Notes under the pieces: generated by a model
The model's database searches: none
Told to the model about the DNA's origin: nothing
Seen by the model: the letters and a program-made list of their open reading frames with translations, nothing else
Shown here: piece by piece, positions 40,412-48,839 of the stretch
Position numbering within the stretch: the first letter of the stretch is position 1
Layout of the letters: each line of letters starts with the position of its first letter
DNA from: Vampirovibrionales bacterium
GTDB lineage: Bacteria > Cyanobacteriota > Vampirovibrionia > Vampirovibrionales > Vampirovibrionaceae
DNA: 64,000 nt
Assembly: GCA_016712355.1 (NCBI GenBank)
Contig: JADJRF010000001.1
Span: forward strand, 61,315-125,314
Reading direction: 5' to 3'
Made by a program: the position numbers and the translations under genes

Positions 40412-40441
40412 TTGACAGGCATAATCTGACTGTGATATATT
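40412..40441 (+). promoter_or_regulatory. Promoter for the protease-capsid genes
   Basis: TTGACA at 40412-40417 and TATATT at 40436-40441 with an 18-base spacer (ATATAT at 17 bases is an alternative). Confidence 0.65.
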
Positions 40442-40482
40442 CTTAACGGAATAGCAATTTCCGCAACTCTATCGTTCGCGCC

Positions 40483-40520
40483 GCGTGCGCCTCTGGGAAA
40501 CCAGGGGCGCACGCTTTTTT
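40483..40520 (+). terminator. Terminator-like hairpin before the protease gene
   Basis: GCGTGCGCC pairs with GGCGCACGC and CTGG with CCAG over a GAAA tetraloop, followed by TTTTTT, 19 bases before the ATG. It lies downstream of the promoter at 40412, so it would attenuate or protect the transcript rather than end a unit. Confidence 0.7.
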
Positions 40521-40538
40521 ATACCCGGAGTACATCTC

Positions 40539-42089
40539 ATGCCGATTGCCAACAGCGCCAGCGGAACAAACAGCGACCAGGGGCTGCCGGTTGTCAACCA
40601 GGGTGAAGACCTGCAAGTGTGGTTGAAGCGGGCAGTGCCGGCGCTAGTCGATTTGGGGACGCCGGAAGACCAGGCGATTGCGCTTGCGACGGAAGCCTGG
40701 AATCGCGTCAACGGGCAAGACAAATTCGCTCGCTCCGACAAGCCGGCAAAACACGAAGCCGAAGACAAGCCCGAAACGCCCAAGCCCGCCGCAAAGGAAC
40801 CTGAGAGGGAAGTCGATCCGAAGGCCGAGAAGCCCAACGCGCCAGCGCCGAAAGCCGACAAACCAGGCGAACCTGCTCCCTTTGCCAAGAAAGAGCCGAA
40901 GGAAGACGCGCCAGAGGAAAAGCCCGAAGACGAACAGCCGGAACCGGAAGCTGCGCCCGAAGGCGGGATGACTTGGGATCAGGCGACGTGGGGATCGCTC
41001 AACGGCGCCGACCTTGTGAATCGACCTGGGACGGAAGACGCGACGCTGACCGTTGACGCAACAACCGACGAAAACGTAGAAGCCGGCAATGAAGACGAAG
41101 TGCCGGAGACCGACGAGGACAAACCCGAAGCAGAAGACAGCGACGAAACGGAAGCGCCCGGCGACGGCAATATCACGGGCTGGTACACCGGGCAGATCAT
41201 GAACTTTGCGCAGACGCTTGGTGCGCATCTGCTCGATAACGGGCTGGTGAGCGACGAGCAACTGGGTGCGATGGTCGATGCCGTCATGCAGATGGCCGCC
41301 GGCCTGGAGAGCGACCTTGCGCAGCGATTCGCCCCACCCAAAGAGACCAAGTTTACCTACGACGTGGCGCTGCCTGAGTTCGCCCGCAAGGGCACACCTT
41401 CTGCGCCCTCTTTGCCATCAACGCCCACCAAGCCCGTCGCCGGCCCACAAGCGCCCTACGTGACCAAATTTCCCAACGTGCGCACGCCGTTGGCCGATAC
41501 GCTGGCGATCAAAGCCCTGGGGCGGGATCGGGTGGGCAGCTATCTGTGTGTGTGGGGCAACCCGGCGCGCAAAGACCTGTCCGGCGAGTTCTTCACGCCC
41601 AACACGCAAGAGATGACGGCAATCTTCGACGCCATCGGCACGATCCCCGCCATCTATCATCACGCCCTCGACAACACGGTGAAAGCTGCCGTGATTGGCC
41701 TGGTGGATGTGATGAAGAAAGACGATGTAGGGCTGTGGATCGAAGCGCAGGTGCGTGAGCACGCCGCCTACAAGAACCTCATCAAGCCGCTGGTCGATGA
41801 CCATGTGTTGGGCTGGTCTTCCGGCGCGCTGCCGGGCGGACGGCAAGTCAACAAGGCGACCGGCGAGATCACACGCTGGCCGATTGTCGAAGCCTCCATG
41901 ACGCCTAGCCCGATGGAATGGCGCATGGCGGCGCAGTGGCCCGTGCAGAACATCAAGGCGCTCTATCAGCAGGCCGGCTTGCCCTTCAGTGTTGTTTCCA
42001 AAGCTCTACGCCCCAAACCGCCCCAGGCGTCATTGGACGATCAGATCGCGGTCGAACTGGAGCTTCTTCGGATATTGGAATTGTCCTGA
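40539..42089 (+). CDS. Prohead protease with N-terminal scaffold-like extension
   Basis: 516 residues; the start is placed after the hairpin at CCGGAGTACATCTC-ATG. Residues about 330-480 form the S78-type (HK97 gp4-like) protease: GSYLCVWGN, IPAIYHHALD with His374/375, LGWSSGALPGG with Ser427/428 and EASMTPSPMEW. It matures the prohead. The first 70 residues hold a small helical module (LATEAWNRVNG). Residues 70-230 are a Lys/Glu/Pro-rich low-complexity stretch that likely serves as delta or scaffold domain, since no separate scaffold gene is seen. Confidence 0.85.
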   Translation: MPIANSASGTNSDQGLPVVNQGEDLQVWLKRAVPALVDLGTPEDQAIALATEAWNRVNGQDKFARSDKPAKHEAEDKPETPKPAAKEPEREVDPKAEKPNAPAPKADKPGEPAPFAKKEPKEDAPEEKPEDEQPEPEAAPEGGMTWDQATWGSLNGADLVNRPGTEDATLTVDATTDENVEAGNEDEVPETDEDKPEAEDSDETEAPGDGNITGWYTGQIMNFAQTLGAHLLDNGLVSDEQLGAMVDAVMQMAAGLESDLAQRFAPPKETKFTYDVALPEFARKGTPSAPSLPSTPTKPVAGPQAPYVTKFPNVRTPLADTLAIKALGRDRVGSYLCVWGNPARKDLSGEFFTPNTQEMTAIFDAIGTIPAIYHHALDNTVKAAVIGLVDVMKKDDVGLWIEAQVREHAAYKNLIKPLVDDHVLGWSSGALPGGRQVNKATGEITRWPIVEASMTPSPMEWRMAAQWPVQNIKALYQQAGLPFSVVSKALRPKPPQASLDDQIAVELELLRILELS

Positions 42090-42109
42090 GTACAGGAGGA
42101 GTAATCACC

Positions 42110-43510
42110 ATGAGTGCAGATTTTGGAGTTTTGGAGCGCCAGCGGGATGAAGCCGTTTCTAAGGCGCAAAAGGCGTTGATGGCCGGCGACTTGGAGTCTG
42201 GGCGCACCTACCGCGCCGAGGCTGAAAAGCTCACCGAGTCGATGCGCGAGTTGAAGTCGCTGAGCGAACTGGGCGGCGGCATCGCTATGCGGCGCCCGCC
42301 TCTGCCTGGCACGACCGGCGTCGAGGAGGACATCGCCACCAACGCGGCCAAAGCGGCCTACGTGGCGCGGTTCGGCTCGCTGGAGGGGTCGATCAAGGGC
42401 ATCCTGACCGACCTGCACGGCGCCGAGTACGAAGGGCTGTACTGGCAGCAGCGGGCGGCCTTCAAGACCTACCTGCGCCGCGGCGACAGCGGTCTGGATC
42501 GGTCGCAGTTCACCCTGCTCAAGCAGATCGTGCTGACGCCGAACTTTGTCAAGAGCGCCATCCAGCAGGGCATGGACAGCGTGGCGTCCATCAAGTCCAC
42601 GATGGTCGAGGCAATCGACACCCTCGGCGGTTTCGCCGTTCCGGTCGATTTTCAGTCGCGCGTGATCGAACGCTTGAAGGGCGAGACGGTCGTGCGCGGC
42701 GGCGCCAGCGTGGACAACACCAGCCGTGATACGGTCGAAATTCCGGTGAGCACCGGCGGCACGGATCAGTATTCGAGCGCGGTGCGCGTGACCTGGGTCG
42801 ATGAGAAGCCCACGGCGGGCACGGCGGCTACGAACCTGACCTTTGGCATGGAACAGGTGCCCGTGCATACGGTGATGGCCGAGACCGGCTTGAGCCGCAA
42901 CATGATCGAGGACGCAGCGTTCGACATCGAGGAGTTCCTGACCCGCAAGTTTGCGGAAGCGGCCGCCATCGATGAAGACAACAAGTTCATCCTGGGCAGC
43001 GGCGTCGGGTGCCCGCAGGGGATTCTGCCGGGTGGTGCGAATCTGTTGGGGTTGACCGAGCGCGTCTCTGGCGACACCGACGACATCACCTGGAACAGCC
43101 TGATCAGCCTCTCCTATGCGGTGGCGCGCCAGTACCGGCGCAACGCCAAGTGGATCGCAGAACGCTTCACCTACGAGGAGATCGCCAAGTTCCAGGATGG
43201 CACGAGCGGCAACTACCTGTGGAATCCGTACCAGACGGGCGGCGGCGCCAACGGCGCGCCGGCGAAACTGTTGGGGTACGAGCCGCTGGAACAGGAGATC
43301 ATGCCGAGCGTGGCGGCAAACGCCTACCCGATGATCTTTGGCGACCTGGCCGGCTACCAGATTTTCGACCGCATCGGCATGACGGTCGAGCGCTATCTGG
43401 ACAGCACCACAGCGCGCCAGAACATGGTCATGTTCGTGATGCGCCGGCGCCTGGGTGGGCAAGTGACGGAGCCGTGGCGCTTCGCTGTCCTGAAGATTGC
43501 TTCTAGCTGA
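42110..43510 (+). CDS. Major capsid protein (HK97 fold)
   Basis: 466 residues; ATG after ACAGGAGGAGTAATCACC. Helical N-terminal delta-like region (RQRDEAVSKAQKALMAGDLE), then IDTLGGFAVPVDFQSRVIER, VETVMAETGLSR-type E-loop region (HTVMAETGLSRNMIEDAAFD), FILGSGVGCPQGIL and a C-terminal DRIGMTVERYLD...FVMRRRLGGQV typical of HK97 capsids. It follows the protease directly, as usual. The mature protein probably starts after cleavage near residue 100-150. Confidence 0.9.
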   Translation: MSADFGVLERQRDEAVSKAQKALMAGDLESGRTYRAEAEKLTESMRELKSLSELGGGIAMRRPPLPGTTGVEEDIATNAAKAAYVARFGSLEGSIKGILTDLHGAEYEGLYWQQRAAFKTYLRRGDSGLDRSQFTLLKQIVLTPNFVKSAIQQGMDSVASIKSTMVEAIDTLGGFAVPVDFQSRVIERLKGETVVRGGASVDNTSRDTVEIPVSTGGTDQYSSAVRVTWVDEKPTAGTAATNLTFGMEQVPVHTVMAETGLSRNMIEDAAFDIEEFLTRKFAEAAAIDEDNKFILGSGVGCPQGILPGGANLLGLTERVSGDTDDITWNSLISLSYAVARQYRRNAKWIAERFTYEEIAKFQDGTSGNYLWNPYQTGGGANGAPAKLLGYEPLEQEIMPSVAANAYPMIFGDLAGYQIFDRIGMTVERYLDSTTARQNMVMFVMRRRLGGQVTEPWRFAVLKIASS

Positions 43511-43544
43511 CGCTTCTAGCTGACCGGATTTTTTTACCGGATAG

Positions 43545-43560
43545 TATTCCTGGAGGAATA
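43545..43560 (+). promoter_or_regulatory. Inverted repeat over a ribosome site
   Basis: TATTCCTGGAGGAATA: perfect 6-bp stem whose loop and 3' arm carry the GGAGG ribosome site, 5 bases before the ATG at 43566. Confidence 0.6.
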
Positions 43561-43565
43561 AGACC

Positions 43566-44009
43566 ATGAGTGCAGGAAATCCTACGTTTCACGAGCGCAA
43601 CCTGGTGGGCTACATCGCCCCCCAGTTGGTTGACGCCGGCAGCGTCAACAGTGGCTGGCTGGCGATTGGCGACGCACAGCGCGTGGTGGCGTTGATCGCC
43701 GTTGGCGCCACCGACACGACCGTCGATGCCAAGTTGCAGGCTGCCACCGATTCGAGCGGCACGGGCGCCGCCGACATTACGGACGCTGCGATCACGCAGG
43801 TGGGTGCGACCGGCGACAATCGCTTCGCAACCATCGATCTCGACACGAGCAAGTTGGCGGCCACCAGCAACACCCACGTGCGCCTGTTGGTGACGGCGGG
43901 CGATGGAACCAGCGGGGCGTATGTGGCGGCCTTCGTGCTGCGCAGCACGCGCCACGCGCCGCCCACGCAGCCGGCTGCCTACGCAGAGCAGGTCGTCGTC
44001 GCGGGCTAA
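43566..44009 (+). CDS. Probable head decoration protein
   Basis: 147 residues, Ala/Thr/Gly-rich and beta-sandwich-like, with no charge clusters. Placed directly after the major capsid gene, where decoration proteins usually lie. Assignment rests on position and composition. Its ribosome site is enclosed in an inverted repeat. Confidence 0.5.
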   Translation: MSAGNPTFHERNLVGYIAPQLVDAGSVNSGWLAIGDAQRVVALIAVGATDTTVDAKLQAATDSSGTGAADITDAAITQVGATGDNRFATIDLDTSKLAATSNTHVRLLVTAGDGTSGAYVAAFVLRSTRHAPPTQPAAYAEQVVVAG

Positions 44010-44029
44010 GCGTCGATATAGCAACAAGG

Positions 44030-44062
44030 AACGGGCAGGTTGCGAGTTGCGGCCTGCCCGTT
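44030..44062 (+). terminator. Terminator-like hairpin before 44085
   Basis: AACGGGCAGG pairs with CCTGCCCGTT over a 13-base loop and is followed by TTC, 22 bases before the next ATG. Confidence 0.5.
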
Positions 44063-44084
44063 TCGGGATCGACAGGAGAAAGCT

Positions 44085-44624
44085 ATGTTGGTGCAATCGT
44101 ACTACAACCGCAACCGGGCGCGCGTGCCGCTTCAGGATCGGGTGGAACTCCAAAAAGCGACAGACGCAGCGGCAGCCGGCATCGAGGTCGAAGTGCTCAC
44201 GGCTGGCATCTACAACGGGCCGAGCCACAAGGCGCTGCCACGCGCCGAGGTGGGTGATCTGATCCGCGTGGCTGGCGGCCCGTACCTGGAAGGGCTGGTC
44301 GCCAGCGGGCGATTGCGGCTGCCTGGGCAAGCCGACGAAGAACCCGTTGCGCCGGTGCTCACCTTTGGCACGGCGACCAGCAATACCGGTGATCTTTCAC
44401 CGCTATTCGAGGCGGAAGCGCCGGCAAGCGGGCACGCTTTCCTGCTTGCCGCCGGCTTGACCGAACGCCAGGCTAAGCTGATTTTCGAGGCCGGCTTCAC
44501 GAGCAAACTGGCGATTCAGCAGAGTGTGGCGGCGGCGGGTCTGGAAGGGCTGGTTGCCATCAAGGGGATTGGGCAGCAGACCGCACAGCAGGTTGCGGAT
44601 TGGGCGAATGAGGAGGGCGAATAG
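44085..44624 (+). CDS. Structural-module protein with helix-hairpin-helix C-terminus
   Basis: 179 residues; ATG after ACAGGAGAAAGCT. The C-terminus (GLTERQAKLIFEAGFTS... LVAIKGIGQQTAQQVADWA) is a helix-hairpin-helix DNA-binding domain. The N-terminus is a small mixed domain, and a palindromic-repeat peptide (TGDLSPLF) lies in the linker. A DNA-binding protein here could be a head-tail adaptor or a packaged DNA-binding factor. Confidence 0.6.
   Translation: MLVQSYYNRNRARVPLQDRVELQKATDAAAAGIEVEVLTAGIYNGPSHKALPRAEVGDLIRVAGGPYLEGLVASGRLRLPGQADEEPVAPVLTFGTATSNTGDLSPLFEAEAPASGHAFLLAAGLTERQAKLIFEAGFTSKLAIQQSVAAAGLEGLVAIKGIGQQTAQQVADWANEEGE
44387..44402. repeat. Dispersed palindrome, GATCTTT type, in the HhH gene
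   Basis: CGGTGATCTTTCACCG, in frame and encoding TGDLSPL in the linker before the HhH domain. Confidence 0.8.
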
Positions 44625-44626
44625 TC

Positions 44627-45268
44627 ATGGCCGATCTCGCAAAGCTCAAGCAGGCAATCGAAGCGGTCAAGGCGCAGCGTCCTGACCTGATTTGGAAGAA
44701 CCTGAACGCGCCGGCGATTGCGGCGTTGCTGAACGCGCCGCGCGTCGTCGCCAACCCGGAAGCAGGACAGCCGACAGGCGAGCGCACGGTGCCAAAGCAA
44801 GTGCAGTTCGAGGATGTCGTCGCCTTGCTGCCGGCTGAGGTAATCGTCAGCATCTATCAGCAGTTGGGTAACTTCTTGCCGGATTTGAAGACGGTTATCG
44901 AGACGCAAGACCGTGACTTTATGACGGCCTTGATGTCGCTGGTCGTGCAGATGAAAGGCGTATCGGTAGCGACTGCGACTAAGTTCTACGACGCGTTGAA
45001 CGTCGCCAATACCTTCGAGGAGTTGGTGTCAGTCGCCATCGACAAACAGGATCGCGTCTACCTGATGAAACTTCTTCAGATCGGGATTGCTGCACAGGTC
45101 ATCACGCAGGAAACGCTCGATGAACTGGCGGCGCTGCTGAGTGCCACGGAGACGGTGACGGACGTAGCGCCTGACACGGTGCCGGCGCCATCGTACAGCG
45201 AAGAATATGATCTTGGCACGGTGACGGCAGATGACGTGCTTTTTGTGATTAGCGGATTAGCGGGGTGA
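44627..45268 (+). CDS. Hypothetical structural-module protein, 213 aa
   Basis: Largely helical (LAKLKQAIEAVKAQR; IVSIYQQLGNFLPDLKTVI), ending with a short flexible segment. No family recognised; placed among head and connector genes. Confidence 0.45.
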   Translation: MADLAKLKQAIEAVKAQRPDLIWKNLNAPAIAALLNAPRVVANPEAGQPTGERTVPKQVQFEDVVALLPAEVIVSIYQQLGNFLPDLKTVIETQDRDFMTALMSLVVQMKGVSVATATKFYDALNVANTFEELVSVAIDKQDRVYLMKLLQIGIAAQVITQETLDELAALLSATETVTDVAPDTVPAPSYSEEYDLGTVTADDVLFVISGLAG

Positions 45269-45272
45269 CGCA

Positions 45273-45653
45273 ATGGCCGACGAACAAGAGACTATCCAGC
45301 CGGCAGCAGACATCTTCCCGGCATCAGGCGACGAGTGGTCAACCTTCTTCTACTACTTTGGCAACGATGCTGGCGTGGGCGTCAAGGAGCTTGTTCCATC
45401 GCCTGGCCCCTCGCGTCAGATTCAGTTGCGCGAGTTGACGATCTGTCGGACATCACAATCCATCAACAATTTACTCATCTTCTACGGTAACGACGCCGTG
45501 AAGTTTGTCCCGCTCGGTGAGGTGCCGATCTTCGAGCGGTTCGGGCAACATCCGCAGTATATCTCGGTGGGTGAAAACAAAGCGTTGAAGGTCAGCAATT
45601 CCACAGAAAACGTCTTCGTCGTGTACGGCGAGTTTCGGATTGCGAAGGCGTAA
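45273..45653 (+). CDS. Hypothetical structural-module protein, 126 aa
   Basis: Beta-rich sequence (RQIQLRELTICRTSQSINNL, LLIFYGNDAVKFVPLG) consistent with a jelly-roll-like minor structural or decoration protein. No family recognised. Confidence 0.45.
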   Translation: MADEQETIQPAADIFPASGDEWSTFFYYFGNDAGVGVKELVPSPGPSRQIQLRELTICRTSQSINNLLIFYGNDAVKFVPLGEVPIFERFGQHPQYISVGENKALKVSNSTENVFVVYGEFRIAKA

Positions 45654-45655
45654 CC

Positions 45656-46402
45656 ATGTGGATACTGTTTGTCATGCTGCTTGGGTGGTTTCAGCCGGCG
45701 CAACAGACCGACTTCTGTTACGCGCTGGCAGAACCATACAAGCATTGGCCGTTGTATTTGGAAGTGACAGAGCAACTTGACACGTGTACCCACAACTGGT
45801 ACACCGCCGACGTTTTCCTGGAAGATGAACGGCATACGCCGTCGATCTGGAATCACGTCTACCGTCCTTCGATTCCCGATTTGGTGCGTTTGGCTGAAAC
45901 CTATCCAGGGCGTTACTGGCTGCTCTACAACGAGCCAGAACTGCCTGGGCAAGCCGACACGACGCCGAACGATGCTGCTATTCACGCCAGATACTGGATG
46001 GAAGCGATTGGCGAGAATGGCGAAACCGCTTGTTGCGGGGTGTCAATCGATGAGCGGTTGCCCTGGGACACGTGGCTGAATGCTTATCTTGACGCCGGCG
46101 GGCCGGTACCCGATCTATGGCATATTCACATCTACGCCGAAAACCCGGAAGTGTTTGATCGCCGGTGGGCACTCTGGCAGGCGTGGAACGCCGAGCACGG
46201 CAATCTGAAGACGATCATCAGTGAGGCCGGCTTTGGCGTCGAGATGTACGAGTATCTGCAAACCTGGCAGCACGAAAACGTGCCGCGCTTGTACTGGTTC
46301 GGTTTGGACAAGCCGATTCAGGTGCATGGTTTGTGTCCGGCCTGCACGCACCAACTATATGCGCCACTGCTTGGCGACTGGAGAAATGACAATGCGCCGT
46401 AA
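45656..46402 (+). CDS. Exported TIM-barrel glycosidase-like protein
   Basis: 248 residues. N-terminal hydrophobic segment (WILFVMLLGWFQP) looks like a signal peptide. It then shows clan GH-A landmarks: YWLLYNEPELPG with the acid/base candidate Glu93, DLWHIHIYAE, and KTIISEAGFG with the nucleophile candidate Glu190. This fits the small TIM-barrel hydrolase group related to GH39/GH5-like proteins. Substrate unknown. It is odd to find an exported glycosidase between capsid and connector genes. It may alter the host surface or cell wall. Confidence 0.65.
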   Translation: MWILFVMLLGWFQPAQQTDFCYALAEPYKHWPLYLEVTEQLDTCTHNWYTADVFLEDERHTPSIWNHVYRPSIPDLVRLAETYPGRYWLLYNEPELPGQADTTPNDAAIHARYWMEAIGENGETACCGVSIDERLPWDTWLNAYLDAGGPVPDLWHIHIYAENPEVFDRRWALWQAWNAEHGNLKTIISEAGFGVEMYEYLQTWQHENVPRLYWFGLDKPIQVHGLCPACTHQLYAPLLGDWRNDNAP

Positions 46403-46901
46403 AGTCTTACTTGTATTTTTGATGTTGTCAATCGCCGGCGCGTTGGCGATTGGCGCGCGTGTGCTCCTGTGGGCGCCGGCGCCGGTTGCCGCCCAAGATG
46501 CGCCGATTTCGATAGCGAACCCGACGTATCCGTTGCTGCTTAACCGCTCCATGACGACCGGCACGCTCTATACGGCTTCGCCCAACTTTGCAGCAAACGG
46601 TCGCGATGCGTCTCTGACCGAGGGATACAGCAAGGGTGAGGTGTTTGTGACGATTGCGGGAATCGATGAAGGTGAAGCCGTGACAAGCACGGTTCAGTTT
46701 TCCGCTGATGGCGAGAATTGGTCTGATCTTGTCTACGACTACTGGAGCGGGTCGGAGATGCTGCAAGCAGTCGCACCGCGGTCTTTCACCGAAGATGGCA
46801 CGCGTTACTCGCAGGTTACGCTGATGGGAGTGCGCTTGCGCACCAAGATCGAAGCAACCGGCCAGGTGACAGCAACCGTCTATGCCACGTATCGCAGGTA
46901 A
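46392..46901 (+). CDS. Exported beta-rich protein 1
   Basis: 169 residues from the second ATG (GGAG eight bases upstream; an ATG at 46386 is too close to it). Signal peptide MRRKVLLVFLMLSIAGALAI to about AQDA. The mature part is a beta sandwich with VQFSADGENWSDLVYDYW, similar to the next gene. Possibly carbohydrate-binding; paralogue of the 46906 product. Confidence 0.55.
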   Translation: MRRKVLLVFLMLSIAGALAIGARVLLWAPAPVAAQDAPISIANPTYPLLLNRSMTTGTLYTASPNFAANGRDASLTEGYSKGEVFVTIAGIDEGEAVTSTVQFSADGENWSDLVYDYWSGSEMLQAVAPRSFTEDGTRYSQVTLMGVRLRTKIEATGQVTATVYATYRR

Positions 46902-46905
46902 ACCT

Positions 46906-47376
46906 ATGTCGATGCGTATTCTGATCTGTCTCCTGTTGCTGTTCGTTGCGGGCGGCGCCACCGTGCCGGCGTCGGCGCAAATCAACGACACTGCCGTCGC
47001 GCCGCGTATGCTCACCGTTTTTGACGGTATAGTCACAGGCGGAAATGCAATTTCGACAACGTACAGCGAAGTCGTGTTGACCAGGGAGTGGAACTACGCC
47101 GACATCTTCATCACGGTTTCGGATAGCGGTGACGCTTACGTGTGGGCAACGCCGCAGTTTTCCGCCGATGGCGTGAACTGGACGGACGGCGCTATGTACG
47201 GGCAATTCGAGACGGCGCCCAACGTGCGCGAGTGGTTGAATCCGAGCCACATGTTTTCGCGTGCAGGCGACGGTTCGACGCACTTGTCGCCTATACTTGC
47301 CGGCCGCTACATGCGCATCAAACTGGATTGGATGCTGTCGCCACACATCAACGCAAAGGTGATGTTCCGACAATGA
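46906..47376 (+). CDS. Exported beta-rich protein 2, paralogue of the preceding gene
   Basis: 156 residues with signal peptide MRILICLLLLFVAGG to SAQ. The mature part contains PQFSADGVNWTDGAMYGQF, matching FSADGENWSD of the preceding protein, so the two arose by duplication. Function unknown; a surface or wall-binding role is likely from export and fold type. Confidence 0.55.
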   Translation: MSMRILICLLLLFVAGGATVPASAQINDTAVAPRMLTVFDGIVTGGNAISTTYSEVVLTREWNYADIFITVSDSGDAYVWATPQFSADGVNWTDGAMYGQFETAPNVREWLNPSHMFSRAGDGSTHLSPILAGRYMRIKLDWMLSPHINAKVMFRQ

Positions 47377-47648
47377 GACGACAAGTGCGACCTGTGGTGG
47401 TGGCGTTGGTGCTGCTGCTGGCGTTGAGCGCCGGCTGGCGGATTGGCGTTGCGCCGGTCGTCGCGTTGGCGCCCACGTACACACTCGATTTGTTGGTGCG
47501 TGAGAACGCCGTGATTGCGTGTGGAGGCAACGCGCTGCGCATGGATCGTATCCCGGACAGGCCGCTGTCGGTGGCGATCTACTGCTACCAGGAACAATCT
47601 GGCGAGCAGAAACCGGCTGGAAAATTGCAATCGGTATTGATTCGATGA
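47373..47648 (+). CDS. Small exported protein, 91 aa
   Basis: ATGA overlap. Signal peptide (VRPVVVALVLLLALSAG) and a short mature part with two Cys (VIACGG, AIYCYQ) that could form a disulfide outside the cytoplasm. Fourth exported product in a row. Confidence 0.5.
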   Translation: MRRQVRPVVVALVLLLALSAGWRIGVAPVVALAPTYTLDLLVRENAVIACGGNALRMDRIPDRPLSVAIYCYQEQSGEQKPAGKLQSVLIR

Positions 47649-48286
47649 ACACCCCTTATCTTGTCTGGACGCGAATGAAACCTGTAGTAGCGCCGCCGGC
47701 GCGCCAGCAAAGACTGCGCACGGCTGGCTTGACGGTGCGTGAGCGTGAGGTTGCACGGTACGTGGCAAGCGGGCTGAGCGATGAGGAGATTGCACAGTTG
47801 TTGGTCATCAACGTCGGCACGGTGTCTACGCACCTATACAACGCATCGCGCAAACTTAAGGCTGCCACGCGGTCGCAGTTGGGCATGTGGGCGCTTTGTG
47901 CAGGGCTGATTACGTCGGACGAAGTGCTTGCGTTTTGGCACGAGCATAGACCTGAAATCCTGGGGCCGGGAACCGTGACGCCGCTCGCCTGGATGAAGAT
48001 GCGCGTTGCAAGTCTATCAAGCCGTGAGCGCGATGCCGTCAAATATGCGGCTTGTGGGCTGAAGAACGCCGAGATTGCGCAGGTAATGCGCATCAAAGCG
48101 CCTGGTGTGCGCTTTCTGTTGTACAGCGCGTTCGACCGGCTTGGCGTGGCGTCACGCTCTCAGTTGGCAGGGTTGACAATCCTTACCGACATGCTCACAC
48201 ACAGCGACGTGTTGGCTGTCTGGTGTAAGCACAAGCCGGAGATGTTCGGACACGACTGGAGCGACCATGTATTGCACAGCCAGTGA
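47645..48286 (+). CDS. Protein with two tandem LuxR-type HTH domains
   Basis: 213 residues. Two LuxR/GerE-like DNA-binding domains lie in tandem: residues about 29-85 (LTVREREVARYVASGLSDEE) and 124-180 (LSSRERDAVKYAACGLKNAE). The first keeps the canonical GLS-x-x-EIA and GTV-x-x-H; the second is more divergent. A transcription regulator inside the late operon, after four exported proteins and before the connectors, may control this cassette or host genes. Confidence 0.78.
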   Translation: MNTPYLVWTRMKPVVAPPARQQRLRTAGLTVREREVARYVASGLSDEEIAQLLVINVGTVSTHLYNASRKLKAATRSQLGMWALCAGLITSDEVLAFWHEHRPEILGPGTVTPLAWMKMRVASLSSRERDAVKYAACGLKNAEIAQVMRIKAPGVRFLLYSAFDRLGVASRSQLAGLTILTDMLTHSDVLAVWCKHKPEMFGHDWSDHVLHSQ

Positions 48287-48839
48287 TGTGAAGGCTTTCG
48301 CCCGTGATAGCGCACTGGACGATGCTGTCCTGGACTTGCTGCTTGACCCGATCAGCGAAGCGGTGGATCGGTGGTGCCGGCGCTCTTTTGGCACGACGAT
48401 TGGGGCGGTTTCCTTCGATTATCAAGACGCCAAGCAGTTGCGCTTGGGGCGCGACCTGGTGAGCCTGACGCAGATCGACACCAATGCCGATCAGTCATTC
48501 TTGCCGGCGGCGGTTTTGCTGGAACCGCGTTCCGGCCCGCCCTATCAGTGGTTGACGCTCATCAACAGCAGCGATCAGTTTTCCTACAGCGACACGAAGA
48601 CGAGCGCAATCACCGTCAACGGCACGTGGGGCTATAAAGCGACCGTACCCAGTGCAGTCAAGCTGGCGACGATCAAATGGGTGCTGGCTGAGTACAACAA
48701 GGCCGACGTGCAGGGCTTTGGCGCCATCGGCGCCGCCGGTATGAATGTCGGCATGGCTTTTGTGGAAAGCGCTGCGCCGCCAATGGAAGTGCAGGAACTC
48801 CTCAATGCCTACCGACGCCGGCGCGTGGAGGCATTGTGA
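48267..48839 (+). CDS. Head-tail connector (gp6/gp15-like adaptor)
   Basis: 190 residues, overlapping the LuxR-type gene. N-terminal helices (TASDVKAFARDSALDDAVLD, LLLDPISEAVDRWCRR), a beta insert, and a C-terminal helix (ATIKWVLAEYNKADVQG) match the all-alpha gp6-like adaptor style. First of the connector series before the tail genes. Confidence 0.62.
   Translation: MYCTASDVKAFARDSALDDAVLDLLLDPISEAVDRWCRRSFGTTIGAVSFDYQDAKQLRLGRDLVSLTQIDTNADQSFLPAAVLLEPRSGPPYQWLTLINSSDQFSYSDTKTSAITVNGTWGYKATVPSAVKLATIKWVLAEYNKADVQGFGAIGAAGMNVGMAFVESAAPPMEVQELLNAYRRRRVEAL

Larger units (their letters stand above)
40017..40538. other. Gene-free region with possible structured RNA, terminator and promoter
   Basis: No convincing coding sequence in 522 bases. 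A TACAAT hexamer at 40031 with TGGCAT 17 bases upstream could start a transcript of about 240 bases ending at the palindromic terminator at 40244. The stretch between is GC-rich and has several short complementary segments (for example around 40120-40137), but no tRNA cloverleaf. The right part holds a dispersed palindrome (40387), a promoter (40412) and a hairpin before the protease gene. Confidence 0.45.
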
